Below, piece by piece: positions 8,213 through 16,798 of a stretch of 49,846 nt of DNA. The DNA is taken from assembly GCA_014380625.1 (NCBI GenBank), contig JACMJL010000251.1, forward strand, positions 1 through 49,846, given 5' to 3'. Position 1 is the stretch's first letter. The number at the start of each line of letters is the position of its first letter. Source of the stretch: Clostridiaceae bacterium. GTDB lineage: Bacteria; Bacillota; Clostridia; Clostridiales; Clostridiaceae. The position numbers and the translations under genes are program-made. The notes under the pieces are model-generated. The model did no database searches and was not told the origin of the DNA. It saw only the letters and a list, made by a program, of their open reading frames with translations.

Positions 8213-8733
8213 AATTTAAATTTACCTACCATAAGATAGGATAGGATAAAGATAAAGAGTATTGGAAGAATCGGGTTTGAAAAATGGTTAACTGTAAGTA
8301 AACAGTATAAAGCCATAAAAGTACCTGCTATTGTTATGGGTACTCCCACAAAATTACCATCAAAGCTGGAACAATTATATCTAGCAAGTCTATATGCACC
8401 AGCAATTGGGAAGACTAAAACTACTAAATATCCCATAATTCCGAAGTTTGCTAAATTGTACATGCTAAAAACTATAATAGAGGGAGCAACACCAAAAGAT
8501 ACAAGGTCAGCCAAAGAATCTAGTTCTTTACCAAGTTCACTGGATACATTTAAATATCTTGCAATTCTACCGTCATATCTATCAGCAAAACCAGCAGCTA
8601 ATACGAATATACATGCTAGCCTATAATTTATAGGATTATCCAAAGATGCGTTTAAGGTCATCATAATTGCCATTATCCCAAATCCTAAATTACTGAAGGT
8701 AAAAATATTTGGTACTGCACTTTTAGCTTTCAT
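8200..8733 (-). CDS. pssA: CDP-diacylglycerol--serine O-phosphatidyltransferase
   Basis: Integral membrane enzyme that makes phosphatidylserine from CDP-diacylglycerol and L-serine, the precursor of phosphatidylethanolamine. 177 residues with several hydrophobic segments. The CDP-alcohol phosphatidyltransferase signature DGx2ARx8Gx3Dx3D is complete in the region starting DGRIAR and ending DSLAD (about residues 54-76). ATG 8733 has AGGAGTG upstream. A phosphatidylserine decarboxylase gene, often adjacent in other genomes, is not in this window. The last codons overlap the double-hairpin terminator. Confidence 0.93.
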   Translation of the reverse strand: MKAKSAVPNIFTFSNLGFGIMAIMMTLNASLDNPINYRLACIFVLAAGFADRYDGRIARYLNVSSELGKELDSLADLVSFGVAPSIIVFSMYNLANFGIMGYLVVLVFPIAGAYRLARYNCSSFDGNFVGVPITIAGTFMALYCLLTVNHFSNPILPILFIFILSYLMVGKFKFKKV

Positions 8734-8826
8734 TCAATCACTCCTAAAATAATATTATAAATCCAACTCTATTTATTATACATCATTTCATAACTTTTTT
8801 TAATAGTTAATTTGAGAAATCTAATA

Positions 8827-8862
8827 AAATATAATTAATATTTATAAATATTAATTATATTT
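8827..8862. repeat. 36-bp perfect A+T palindrome between divergent genes
   Basis: Two 16-bp perfect arms flank TATA (8843-8846), which is itself self-complementary. It lies in the 248-bp region between pssA and the TVP38 gene, which are read away from each other. It consists only of A and T, so it could be an operator, a cruciform-prone site or chance in an A+T-rich region. Confidence 0.6.
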
Positions 8863-8981
8863 AATATTTTAAGACCATATTTTATGAAATATATAGAAGT
8901 GTGCGAATACAAATGTTATTATAGGTATGACTTCATAATTGCTTTAATAATTTCTAAATAAAATAGTGAAAGGAAAGACAA

Positions 8982-9650
8982 ATGAAAAATAAAGATGGAA
9001 AAAGTTATAAAATGAAAAATTATATAGTATTATTCTTAATTTTATTATTAATTTCAGTTGTTTTAATAAAATATGGAAGTCAATTTAAATATATAGATTT
9101 TAAATATTTAAAGAGATTTATAAAAAGTTATGGTAAGTTTTCTTTTCTTTGCTTTATAATAATTTATTCCTTAAAGCCTATTATTCTTGTAGTGCCAACT
9201 TCTTTACTGACAATATTAGCTGGAAATATTTTCGGACCATTTATAGGACTTTCACTTAGTATGTTTAGTTCCTTCATGGCAGCTTCCTTAGCCTTTTTTC
9301 TTGCTAGATTTTTGGGTAAACCCTTTGTGGACAAGATTATAGGTGAAAAAGCATTAAAATTAGACGAAAATATTGAGAAAAATGGTTTTATGATAATGTT
9401 ATTGATGAGACTTTCTATAGTTTTTCCTTATGATGCTTTAAGCTATGCTAGCGGACTTACTAAAATTAAATATCGAGATTATATATTAGGAACTATGCTG
9501 GGTATTTTACCAGAGATGGCAGTTTATTCATTTATGGGTAAAAATATTTCACATCCACTTTCAATTAGATTTATTTTACCTATGCTATCCGTAATTATTT
9601 TGGCATTGATTTCATTTTATGTCTATAAAAATTATAAAAAACTTTCATGA
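8982..9650 (+). CDS. TVP38/TMEM64 (DedA-like, VTT domain) membrane protein
   Basis: 222 residues, strongly hydrophobic with about five to six membrane segments. The VTT-domain features are visible: PTSLLTILAGNIFGPFIG near residues 70-90, and the block ending FPYDALSYASGLTKI near 150-165. Family members are polytopic inner-membrane proteins; some are linked to lipid scrambling or undecaprenyl-phosphate recycling, but the exact role of this one is unknown. ATG 8982 has AAAGGAAAG upstream. The neighbouring lipid genes (pssA, lipid kinase) fit a membrane-lipid role but prove nothing. Confidence 0.85.
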   Translation: MKNKDGKSYKMKNYIVLFLILLLISVVLIKYGSQFKYIDFKYLKRFIKSYGKFSFLCFIIIYSLKPIILVVPTSLLTILAGNIFGPFIGLSLSMFSSFMAASLAFFLARFLGKPFVDKIIGEKALKLDENIEKNGFMIMLLMRLSIVFPYDALSYASGLTKIKYRDYILGTMLGILPEMAVYSFMGKNISHPLSIRFILPMLSVIILALISFYVYKNYKKLS

Positions 9651-9702
9651 AAAATTTATAATTACGCCTTTTGAGGTAAGAATATTAAGAGGAGGTGTTT
9701 TT

Positions 9703-10131
9703 ATGAAAATTAAAGAACTTATGACCAAAAGTGTTGCAACTCTTAATGAAAATGACACTGTTGAGCAGGCAGCTCGTCTTATGAAGGAACACAATATTGG
9801 CTCAATACCTATTTGTAAAGGTGAGCAAGTTATTGGTATAATTACAGATAGAGATATAGCTCTCAGATCTGTAGCTGAAGGGGAAAACTTCAAAAGTCAA
9901 AGTGTAAGAACTATTATGACTTCTAACCCGGTGCTAGGACATCCAGAAATGGACGTACAAGATGCTACTAGGGTAATGAGTGAAAGGCAAATAAGAAGAC
10001 TTCCCATAGTGGATAACAACAATCTTGTTGGTATGGTTTCTTTAGGGGATATTGCTGTTGAATCTAATTTAAGGGCTAATGCAGAATCAGCACTACAAAA
10101 TATATCTGAGCCTTGTACTCCAAATATTTAA
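9703..10131 (+). CDS. tandem CBS-domain protein
   Basis: 142 residues made of two CBS motifs (about residues 1-60 and 70-130), with no catalytic domain. Such small proteins bind adenosyl ligands such as AMP or ATP and act as sensors or regulators; the partner is unknown. The DRDIALR block and the matching second-repeat SLGDIAVE are typical. I start at ATG 9703, with GAGGAGGTG at 9690-9698; an upstream in-frame extension to 9619 would overlap the previous gene and lacks a ribosome site. Followed by a terminator. Confidence 0.9.
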   Translation: MKIKELMTKSVATLNENDTVEQAARLMKEHNIGSIPICKGEQVIGIITDRDIALRSVAEGENFKSQSVRTIMTSNPVLGHPEMDVQDATRVMSERQIRRLPIVDNNNLVGMVSLGDIAVESNLRANAESALQNISEPCTPNI

Positions 10132-10141
10132 GATTCTTAAG

Positions 10142-10177
10142 ATAGTATATGGACATTTATCCATATGCTATTTTTTT
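10142..10177 (+). terminator. Rho-independent terminator after the CBS gene
   Basis: An 11-bp stem (10142-10152 with 10161-10171, one T-G wobble) with an 8-nt loop and a T7 tract. Confidence 0.85.
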
Positions 10178-10260
10178 AATAGTAAAATTGGTTTTTAATG
10201 GATTAATGTAAGGATGAATGGTATAATATTTTTAAGAATTTGTTTATAGGAGAGTTTTAA

Positions 10261-11157
10261 ATGAAAAAGGTCAAATTTATATATAATCCATTCTCTGGAG
10301 AGAATACTATAACAACTGATATTGACACAATAATAAAAATCCATCAAAAATATAACTATTCAGTGTATCCTTTCAGGATAAGCTTTGAGTATAGTATTTC
10401 AAGTGCTTTTGAGGATATAGATGATAGCTTTAACTATGTTCTGATAGCAGGAGGGGATGGAACTGCTGATAAGATTTTAAATTATATGAAACAAAATAAT
10501 ATAAATCTACCAATTGCCATCCTCCCAGCTGGAACAGCAAATGATTTCTCAAAGTTTATTGGGATGCCTCTTGATGTAGAAGAAGCCTGTGAACAAATAC
10601 TAAAGAGCAAACCTAAAAAGGTTGATATTGGTAAAATAAACGATAGTTATTTTTTAAATGTGGCAAGTACAGGGTTATTTACTGATGTATCTCAAAAAAC
10701 TGATGTTAACTTAAAAAACACTATTGGCAAATTGGCATATTATGTTAAGGGTTTTGAGCAATTACCTAATTTTAGAAAACTTAGAATTAAGGTTAGTTCT
10801 AAGGAAATGAATTTTGATGATGATATGTATTTAATGATGGTATTTAATGGCCAAACTGCAGGGAATTTTAATTTAGCTTATAAAGCTGAATTAGATGATG
10901 GATTACTGGATGTAATAATAATTAAAGCTGTATTGATAAGGGATATAATTGGATTATTTATAAAAATGTTAAAGGGAGAGCATTTAGAGGACGTATCAGG
11001 AATAATATATTTTAAAACTGATAAACTTGAAATCGAATGTTATGAAGATATAGTAACAGATATGGATGGAGAGAGAGGACCTAATTTTCCTTTAACTATA
11101 ACCTGTGAAAAAGAAGGAATTGAAGTTTTAGGGGTTAAGACTCCCTCAAAGAAATAG
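10261..11157 (+). CDS. YegS/BmrU-family lipid kinase (diacylglycerol kinase-like)
   Basis: 298 residues of the DAGK-catalytic family. The nucleotide-binding glycine-rich motif AGGDGTADKIL (about residues 63-73) and the LPAGTANDF motif (about 90-98) are intact. It probably phosphorylates diacylglycerol or a related lipid with ATP at the membrane surface and so returns it to phospholipid synthesis. ATG 10261 has AGGAGAG upstream. It is flanked by other membrane-lipid genes but has its own upstream terminator, so it is probably an independent transcript. The exact lipid substrate cannot be read. Confidence 0.88.
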   Translation: MKKVKFIYNPFSGENTITTDIDTIIKIHQKYNYSVYPFRISFEYSISSAFEDIDDSFNYVLIAGGDGTADKILNYMKQNNINLPIAILPAGTANDFSKFIGMPLDVEEACEQILKSKPKKVDIGKINDSYFLNVASTGLFTDVSQKTDVNLKNTIGKLAYYVKGFEQLPNFRKLRIKVSSKEMNFDDDMYLMMVFNGQTAGNFNLAYKAELDDGLLDVIIIKAVLIRDIIGLFIKMLKGEHLEDVSGIIYFKTDKLEIECYEDIVTDMDGERGPNFPLTITCEKEGIEVLGVKTPSKK

Positions 11158-11179
11158 AAATGACGTCATACATCTATTT
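11152..11179 (+). terminator. possible weak terminator after the lipid kinase gene
   Basis: A 7-bp stem AAATAGA/TCTATTT (11152-11158 with 11173-11179) encloses TGACGTCA and is followed by a broken T run. The stem is weak, and the stop codon is inside the 5' arm. Confidence 0.35.
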
Positions 11180-11253
11180 TATTTCATAGTGCTAAGAATA
11201 AAAGATAGAAAAGGATAATAAATATTAGTTATAATAATTTTATTGGAGTTAGT

Positions 11254-11901
11254 ATGATCAATATTTATATGTATCCTTTTTTTGTTTTATTTAGTTTCTT
11301 TTTTATATACATAGGGGTAATTAGGGTAATGGAATTTGCAGGTGTGAAAATTAAAATATTTAGTATACTCATATTCTTTTTGCTGATAGGTAGGTATATT
11401 AGCTTAATTATATTAATGACTTCTAAAAATATAATTTTTTTATACATACTTAAGCCGTTTTTTTATATAAATTATTTAAGTATTCCAATACTTTCTATGA
11501 TTACAATTTATATACTAATGAGAAATGAAAAATTTCAGTTTAAAAATATTATTGTGACATCTTTAATTTTCACCTTAGTATACTTTATTATGATAAATCG
11601 TGTGCCAAGTTATATTGAATTTTCAAATTATTATGGTTACAAGATGTATTTAGAAAATCCCGAGTGTTTTTATTTATTTAAAGTTTTTATAAATACCTTG
11701 TTTTTAATTTTTGCTATAAGTCTATTGAACAAAAATTATTTAGATAAAAATGGTATTTATCTAATAATGATAGCTGCTAGTATGGCAATAGTAGAGATTG
11801 TTTTAACAATGTTGAGTATAAGAATATTGCAAGAAAATATTGCAAGTGACTTTTGTTGGATAATTGCATCAATATATGCTTTAAATAGATTAAAAAAGTA
11901 G
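11254..11901 (+). CDS. polytopic membrane protein, unknown function
   Basis: Not recognised. 215 residues, almost entirely hydrophobic, with about six to seven predicted membrane segments separated by short loops. No catalytic motif is visible. The layout resembles the N-terminal membrane-sensing parts of some Firmicute signalling proteins, but no kinase or cyclase domain follows. ATG 11254 has TTGGAG about 8 nt upstream. It ends within a bidirectional terminator shared with ygiQ. Confidence 0.65.
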   Translation: MINIYMYPFFVLFSFFFIYIGVIRVMEFAGVKIKIFSILIFFLLIGRYISLIILMTSKNIIFLYILKPFFYINYLSIPILSMITIYILMRNEKFQFKNIIVTSLIFTLVYFIMINRVPSYIEFSNYYGYKMYLENPECFYLFKVFINTLFLIFAISLLNKNYLDKNGIYLIMIAASMAIVEIVLTMLSIRILQENIASDFCWIIASIYALNRLKK

Positions 11902-11932
11902 GGGGTAACTTAATTACCACCTACTTTTTTTT
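11895..11932. terminator. bidirectional terminator between the membrane-protein gene and ygiQ
   Basis: A 14-bp stem with one mismatch (11895-11908 with 11914-11927) and a 5-nt loop. There are T runs on both strands, so it closes both convergent genes; the last ygiQ codons lie in the 3' arm. Confidence 0.85.
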
Positions 11933-13756
11933 ATGAATATTTTTCATTGCTGGCGGTCTATTAGAAATTAAACAATTTTTTCCTTTACCAATAAGATCTT
12001 CTCTATTAGCCTTAATCAGGGCCTCTTTTACTAGCTTATAGTTTTCAGGTGCTGAGAATTGCATTAAGGCTTTCTGCATATTTTTTTCCTTTTGATCTAC
12101 AGGGGTATATACTTTTTCTTTTGTATTTGGATCTATTCCAGTATAATACATTGTAGTGGAAAGGCTGCCAGGAGTCGGATAGAAATCTTGAACCTGTTCA
12201 GGGTTATAACCCATTTGGGTTTTAATAAACTCTGCCAACTCAATAGCAGCCTTTAAATCACTACCTGGATGACTGGATATCATATAGGGAACTAAAAACT
12301 GATTTTTATTAAATTTTTTATTTACTTCAAAGTATTTTGTAACAAATTCCGTATACTCTTTTTGACCAGGCTTTCCCATGTATTTAAGAACTCTATCACT
12401 GATATGTTCAGGAGCAACCTTTAACTGACCACTGATATGATGCTGTACAAGTTCCTCTAAAAATTCAGGATTCTTATCATACATTAAATAGTCATACCTT
12501 ATACCAGAACGAATAAAGACTTTTTTTATACCGGGAATTTCTCTTACTCTTTTAAGTAAACTTAGATACTCAGAATGATCAATAATTAAGTTTTTGCAGG
12601 GCGTTGGGAACATACATTGCTTATCTTTACAGACCCCATTAGTCTCTTGAACCTTGCAAGCTTTGTGCCTAAAGTTTGCGGTAGGTCCCCCTATATCATG
12701 GACATATCCTTTAAATTCCTTATCTTTTGTAAACAAAGTAGCCTCATCAACCACTGACTGAGCACTTCTATTTTGAATAGTTCTTCCTTGATGAAAGGTT
12801 AGTGCACAAAAAGAGCAACTGCCATAACATCCCCTATGACTAGTTATAGAATATTTCACCTCATTAATTGCAGGGATTCCTCCAGCTGCTTCGTAAATTG
12901 GATGATAAGTCCTAGTATAGGGCAAATTATAAACAAAATCCATTTCTTTTTCAGAAAGAGAGATTTGAGGTGGGTTTTGAACAATGTATCTAGAACCGTG
13001 CTTCTGCACTAAGGTTTTACCTCTAATTGCATCTTGTTCAAGGGACTCTAATTTATAACTCTCTGCGTACTCTAATTTATCCTTAGAAGCAACTTCAAAA
13101 GAGGGAACTTCTATATAATTTTTTAACTTTGATATATCGTTTGTAATATATACGGTGCCTTTAACACTATTAATATTGACCAGTGGTTTTCCGTAACTTA
13201 GTAGGTTTGCAATTTCTATTATGGTCTTTTCACCCATACCATAGGTAAGGAGATCAGCTTTTGAATCTAGAAGAATGCTACGTCTAACTTTGTTATCCCA
13301 ATAATCATAATGAGCAAAACGCCTAAGGCTAGCTTCCATACCACCAATAATGATAGGAACATCTTTGAAGGCTTCCCTAGCTCTATTACAATACACTATT
13401 AGTGCTCTGTCTGGTCTAAAACCACTTTTACCACCAGGGGAATATAAATCGTCATGTCTTCTTTTCTTTGAGGTTGTATAATGATTAACCATAGAATCTA
13501 TGTTACCAGAATTTATAAGAAAAGCTAACTTTGGTCTTCCTAACCTTTTAAAGTCCTCTGCATTATTCCAATCAGGTTGAGCTATTATACCAACTGTAAA
13601 GCCTTGACTTTCAAGCATTCTACTAATAATTGCAGTTCCAAAGGAAGGATGATCTACATAAGCATCGCCAGTGATAAAAACAAAATCTAATTGCTGAATA
13701 TTATTCTTTTTTAAGTCCTCATTATTAATTGGTAAAAAATCTTTGCTTGTATTCAT
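11921..13756 (-). CDS. YgiQ family radical SAM protein
   Basis: 611 residues. The radical SAM cluster motif C-x3-C-x2-C is in GCYGSCSFC (about residues 308-316), preceded by the family's N-terminal B12-binding-like region (from about residue 20) with VDHPSFG and [17 protein letters not shown]. The C-terminal part holds the conserved [11 protein letters not shown] block (about residue 525). The family is widespread and its reaction is not established. ATG 13756 has AGGAGGG upstream, and a 16-bp-arm hairpin lies just before that ribosome site. The length agrees with full-length homologues. Confidence 0.92.
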   Translation of the reverse strand: MNTSKDFLPINNEDLKKNNIQQLDFVFITGDAYVDHPSFGTAIISRMLESQGFTVGIIAQPDWNNAEDFKRLGRPKLAFLINSGNIDSMVNHYTTSKKRRHDDLYSPGGKSGFRPDRALIVYCNRAREAFKDVPIIIGGMEASLRRFAHYDYWDNKVRRSILLDSKADLLTYGMGEKTIIEIANLLSYGKPLVNINSVKGTVYITNDISKLKNYIEVPSFEVASKDKLEYAESYKLESLEQDAIRGKTLVQKHGSRYIVQNPPQISLSEKEMDFVYNLPYTRTYHPIYEAAGGIPAINEVKYSITSHRGCYGSCSFCALTFHQGRTIQNRSAQSVVDEATLFTKDKEFKGYVHDIGGPTANFRHKACKVQETNGVCKDKQCMFPTPCKNLIIDHSEYLSLLKRVREIPGIKKVFIRSGIRYDYLMYDKNPEFLEELVQHHISGQLKVAPEHISDRVLKYMGKPGQKEYTEFVTKYFEVNKKFNKNQFLVPYMISSHPGSDLKAAIELAEFIKTQMGYNPEQVQDFYPTPGSLSTTMYYTGIDPNTKEKVYTPVDQKEKNMQKALMQFSAPENYKLVKEALIKANREDLIGKGKNCLISNRPPAMKNIHKKK

Positions 13757-13784
13757 AATTTATCCCTCCTAGAGATTTATAATA

Positions 13785-13826
13785 GCATAATAAATAATTT
13801 TAGACTATAGAAATTATTTATTATGC
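13785..13826. repeat. 16-bp-arm perfect inverted repeat upstream of ygiQ
   Basis: The arms at 13785-13800 and 13811-13826 are perfect complements with loop TAGACTATAG. On the minus strand it sits just before the ygiQ ribosome site and after the NRAMP gene, and no T tract follows. It could be a processing or stability hairpin, or an operator. Confidence 0.75.
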
Positions 13827-13833
13827 CTTTAAG

Positions 13834-13877
13834 TAGATACCGCTTTATAGAAATTAATTTCTATAAAGCGGTATCTA
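13834..13877. repeat. 44-bp perfect palindrome downstream of the NRAMP gene
   Basis: Two 22-bp arms (13834-13855 and 13856-13877) are perfect complements with no spacer, and the arms include the G+C-containing block TACCGCTTTATAG. It starts 7 bp past the NRAMP stop on the minus strand. No T tract follows on either strand, so it is not a standard terminator. It probably folds into a very stable hairpin at the 3' end of the NRAMP mRNA. Confidence 0.8.
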
Positions 13878-13883
13878 AAGTAA

Positions 13884-15182
13884 TTAAAAACCAAATACTT
13901 GAAGTATAGATTGGAATAATAATAATATAGTTAATGCTATTAAAATAATTATTGTAATCCAGCCCACCCAATTTTTAAACTTATTATTCACATATTCACC
14001 CATAAGGTCTTTTTTATTTACCATTAGCATCATACAAATTAGAACCACAGGTAGAAGCATACCGTTAATTACTTGAGACCCAAGAGAAATCTTAAGTAAT
14101 GGTGCGCCGGGTATAAGAATAATTGCAGCACCTATGATTATAATTGCAGTAAATAGTCCGTAAAACTCTGGAGCCTCCTTCATATTTTTATCTATACCAG
14201 CTTCAAAACCAAAGGCTTCGCAGATGTAAAAGGCAGTTGCCAATGGAAGAATTGTTGCTGAAAATACAGAAGCAACTAAGAGACCAAAAGCAAATAAACT
14301 TGAGGCTAAATTTCCAGCTAAGGGCTTTAAGGCTATTGCCGCATCTTTGGCCTCATATATAGTAATACCTTGTTTATTTAAGGTTGCTGCACAGGAGACA
14401 ATAATGAAAAAAGCAACAACCACTGTTACTATACATCCAAGTATAACATCCATAACCGCATATTTATATTCAGATATTTTAATACCTTTTTCTATAACAG
14501 AGGATTGCATATAAAATTGCATCCAAGGGGCAATAGTAGTACCGATTAAACCTATTACAGTACTAATCCAAGCAGAATCAATACCTTCTCCATGGGCACC
14601 TTTAAAGGAAGGTATAGGATTAATTAAAGAAGTACCAATTTGATGCCAATCAGGGCTTGCAAGGAGCGCTGAAAAAACATAGGAGAGTAAAAATAAACTA
14701 AATACTAAGAATATCTTTTCAACGGATCTATAGGTTCCTTTTACAACCAGTATCCACACTAAAATTACTGCAATTGGGACTGTTACATATTTTGAAAGAT
14801 TAAATACCTGTAAACTTCCAGCAATACCTGCAAATTCAGTAGCTGTATTACCTATATCTGCTACTAAAAGTCCTAGAAATATAAAGAAGGTAATCTTTAC
14901 ACCAAAATTTTCACGAATTAGATCGGCTAAACCCTTTTGAGTCACGATACCCATTCTTGCATTCATCTCTTGTACTACTAATAAAGCAATGAAACAAGGT
15001 ATTAATGTCCAAAGTAAAAGATATCCATAATGCGCTCCAGCAACTGAGTAGGCTGAAATACCACCGGCATCATTATCTACGCTTCCAGTTATTAAGCCTG
15101 GACCAAGAACAGATAGAAATACCATTAAGCCTACAAGCCAAGGTTTTTTATTTGAATTTGTTTTTTCATTTTTTTCGTTCAT
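13884..15182 (-). CDS. NRAMP-family metal transporter, Mg-type (NRMT-like) binding site
   Basis: 432 residues with about eleven membrane segments. Aligning by the GPG start of TM1, the canonical DPGN motif reads DAGG (Asp kept, Asn replaced by Gly). In TM6 the canonical A-M-P-H reads I-A-P-W, so the metal-coordinating Met and the conserved His are both lost. These changes are those of the NRAMP-related magnesium transporters, not of Mn/Fe carriers. ATG 15182 has GAGGAGG upstream. The upstream gene, 14 bp away, encodes an MgtE_N/CBS protein, so both likely form one operon for Mg2+ handling. Mg2+ specificity is inference from the binding-site residues and context. Confidence 0.85.
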   Translation of the reverse strand: MNEKNEKTNSNKKPWLVGLMVFLSVLGPGLITGSVDNDAGGISAYSVAGAHYGYLLLWTLIPCFIALLVVQEMNARMGIVTQKGLADLIRENFGVKITFFIFLGLLVADIGNTATEFAGIAGSLQVFNLSKYVTVPIAVILVWILVVKGTYRSVEKIFLVFSLFLLSYVFSALLASPDWHQIGTSLINPIPSFKGAHGEGIDSAWISTVIGLIGTTIAPWMQFYMQSSVIEKGIKISEYKYAVMDVILGCIVTVVVAFFIIVSCAATLNKQGITIYEAKDAAIALKPLAGNLASSLFAFGLLVASVFSATILPLATAFYICEAFGFEAGIDKNMKEAPEFYGLFTAIIIIGAAIILIPGAPLLKISLGSQVINGMLLPVVLICMMLMVNKKDLMGEYVNNKFKNWVGWITIIILIALTILLLFQSILQVFGF

Positions 15183-15196
15183 AGTAACCTCCTCAT

Positions 15197-16423
15197 CTAA
15201 ACCAGCTTCCTTTTGTTCTTAAGCAATTCATAAATGATATCATTTATTATAACATTGCCAAGTAACTTCATTTCATGATCCGTAACAGGGATAGCTACTA
15301 GATTGTATTTTGAAACATTTTTTATCAAATCATTAATACTATCTGTATCAAACATTGATTTGAATTTTTTGTTCATAATATCACCTATTTTGCTAGTTGG
15401 TTCAGAAATGATTAGGTCTCTTAAGGAAAGAGTTCCTATTAACTTTTCATTATTATCTACTACATAAAGATTGAACATTTCATCTTCTTCAGGTTTTAGT
15501 TTTCTTAGACTATCAATAGCTTCATTTATAGTTTCATGGTTTTTAAAGAAAACAAAATCCGTACTCATAAGACTTCCAACTGCGTTAGAATCATATTCCA
15601 ATAATTCTCTGATTTCATCAGAAGCTTCCTTTTCCATACTATTAAGTAGCTCTTCTACCTTCTCTTCATCCATACCATCAAGAATATCCGCAGCTTCATC
15701 CGCAGGCATTTCTTCTAAAACATCTGCAGCCTTATCAGCAGATAGGCTTTCAATGAAACTAACTTGTGCATCTGCTTCCATTTGTTCTAAAACATCCGCA
15801 GCAGTAGCATTATCTAGTGAGGAGAAAATAGTAAGACCTGTTTTAGCATCAAAGTCTTCAATAATATCAGCTAAATCTGATGGATGAAGAATGGACAAAG
15901 AATTATAAGTTTTTGAAAGAACAATATTTTCATTTGAAGTTATAATAGCTTCTACATTATTCCATAACATTAGTTTAGCTGAAAATTTAAGGCCAATCAT
16001 TTTAAGTGGTTTAGCTATTCCAATTCTCCTAAGAAGACCATCCATGCCGATATCTACAGCAACTACATAGGCGCCTTTTTCTAAAGAGGATAAGGACACA
16101 TCATTGACACGAACTACCTTTCTCCCGTTAACATCGATAATCTGTTGATCTAAGATGTGTTTTCTTAAAAACATTGTATTAGGTGAAGTATATTCCTCAA
16201 ATTTATTACATACTAAAACATATTGTCCATTTTGTTTTGTAATTGAAAAGTTCTTAAAGTTGTAATCTTTAATTCCACTTCTAGTTTTTACTTTTGCGGT
16301 GGTGACATGGGGACTTTTTAATTCATTTATAACACCAAGATCATTTAGTGTACCGATAACCTTCATATCTGGGGAATAAACTTTATTGCCTAAAATTCTA
16401 CTTAGATAAAAGTTATTTTTCAT
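15197..16423 (-). CDS. soluble MgtE_N/CBS-domain protein (Mg sensor-like), no transport domain
   Basis: 408 residues from ATG 16423, which has GGAGGAGG 8 nt upstream. The order is a PRC-barrel-like start (residues 1-85, FYLSRILGNKVYSPDMKVIG), a middle part, an MgtE N-terminal helical domain rich in ADVLEQMEADAQ-type repeats (about 210-300) and two CBS domains (about 300-408). MgtE proteins use this pair as a cytoplasmic Mg2+ sensor that gates the channel, but here no membrane segment follows. With the NRAMP gene 14 bp downstream, it may sense Mg2+ and control that transporter. The same frame stays open back to TTG 16540, which has its own AAGGAG 5 nt upstream; an extended form 39 residues longer cannot be excluded. 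Confidence 0.85.
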   Translation of the reverse strand: MKNNFYLSRILGNKVYSPDMKVIGTLNDLGVINELKSPHVTTAKVKTRSGIKDYNFKNFSITKQNGQYVLVCNKFEEYTSPNTMFLRKHILDQQIIDVNGRKVVRVNDVSLSSLEKGAYVVAVDIGMDGLLRRIGIAKPLKMIGLKFSAKLMLWNNVEAIITSNENIVLSKTYNSLSILHPSDLADIIEDFDAKTGLTIFSSLDNATAADVLEQMEADAQVSFIESLSADKAADVLEEMPADEAADILDGMDEEKVEELLNSMEKEASDEIRELLEYDSNAVGSLMSTDFVFFKNHETINEAIDSLRKLKPEEDEMFNLYVVDNNEKLIGTLSLRDLIISEPTSKIGDIMNKKFKSMFDTDSINDLIKNVSKYNLVAIPVTDHEMKLLGNVIINDIIYELLKNKRKLV

Positions 16424-16588
16424 TTTACATCCTCCTCCAAGGAAGGGATGCATTACAACTAAAAAAAAGTTTAATAGAGCGTTGATCCCTTCCAAGATAT
16501 TAATTTTTTTGCGTGTTCGGGACCACTGTCCATTAAACAATCACACTCCTTAATTGGTTATATATTACAAAAATTCATTACATTCCAC
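16424..16588 (-). promoter_or_regulatory. structured leader of the MgtE_N/NRAMP operon with upstream reading frames
   Basis: The predicted transcript leader is about 165 nt. A 9-bp hairpin, GGAAGGGAT with ATCCCTTCC (16485-16493 with 16441-16449), spans a 35-nt loop with further short pairings and an 8-T stretch, and sits just before the ribosome site. Upstream is AAGGAG followed by two overlapping frames: TTG 16540, in frame with the gene, and ATG 16528, a 20-codon leader peptide ending near the hairpin. I do not recognise a known riboswitch class; the M-box and yybP-ykoY motifs are not visible. Confidence 0.5.
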
Positions 16589-16594
16589 AGTAAC

Positions 16595-16622
16595 ATTATA
16601 TAGCATTTATTTTAAAATGCAA
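16595..16622 (-). promoter_or_regulatory. putative promoter of the MgtE_N/NRAMP operon
   Basis: On the minus strand: -35 TTGCAT (16622-16617), 16-bp spacer, -10 TATAAT (16600-16595). The -10 is perfect and the -35 is weak. Confidence 0.45.
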
Positions 16623-16798
16623 CGGATTTAACCTAAATTTAATGGAATTGTTTCATTTATTATAATTAAAGGTGACGTAGGGCTTGTTTACTCTCTGTAT
16701 ATAGCTGTTAGTCTGTTTTGCGCAAAAAATAACACTGAGTATTATTTCTAAAAAATAGCACAAAATATATTATAATTTCATAGTAAGGAGGTTTTTTT

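Noticed and set aside
15471-15887. 138-residue Ser-rich plus-strand frame over the MgtE_N/CBS gene
   Set aside because: Antisense to a clear coding region and made of repeated Ser/Ala codons that mirror the Glu/Ala/Asp-rich gene.
16424-16600. M-box or yybP-ykoY riboswitch in the MgtE_N/NRAMP leader
   Set aside because: The conserved cores of these classes are not visible. The leader is reported as unclassified instead.
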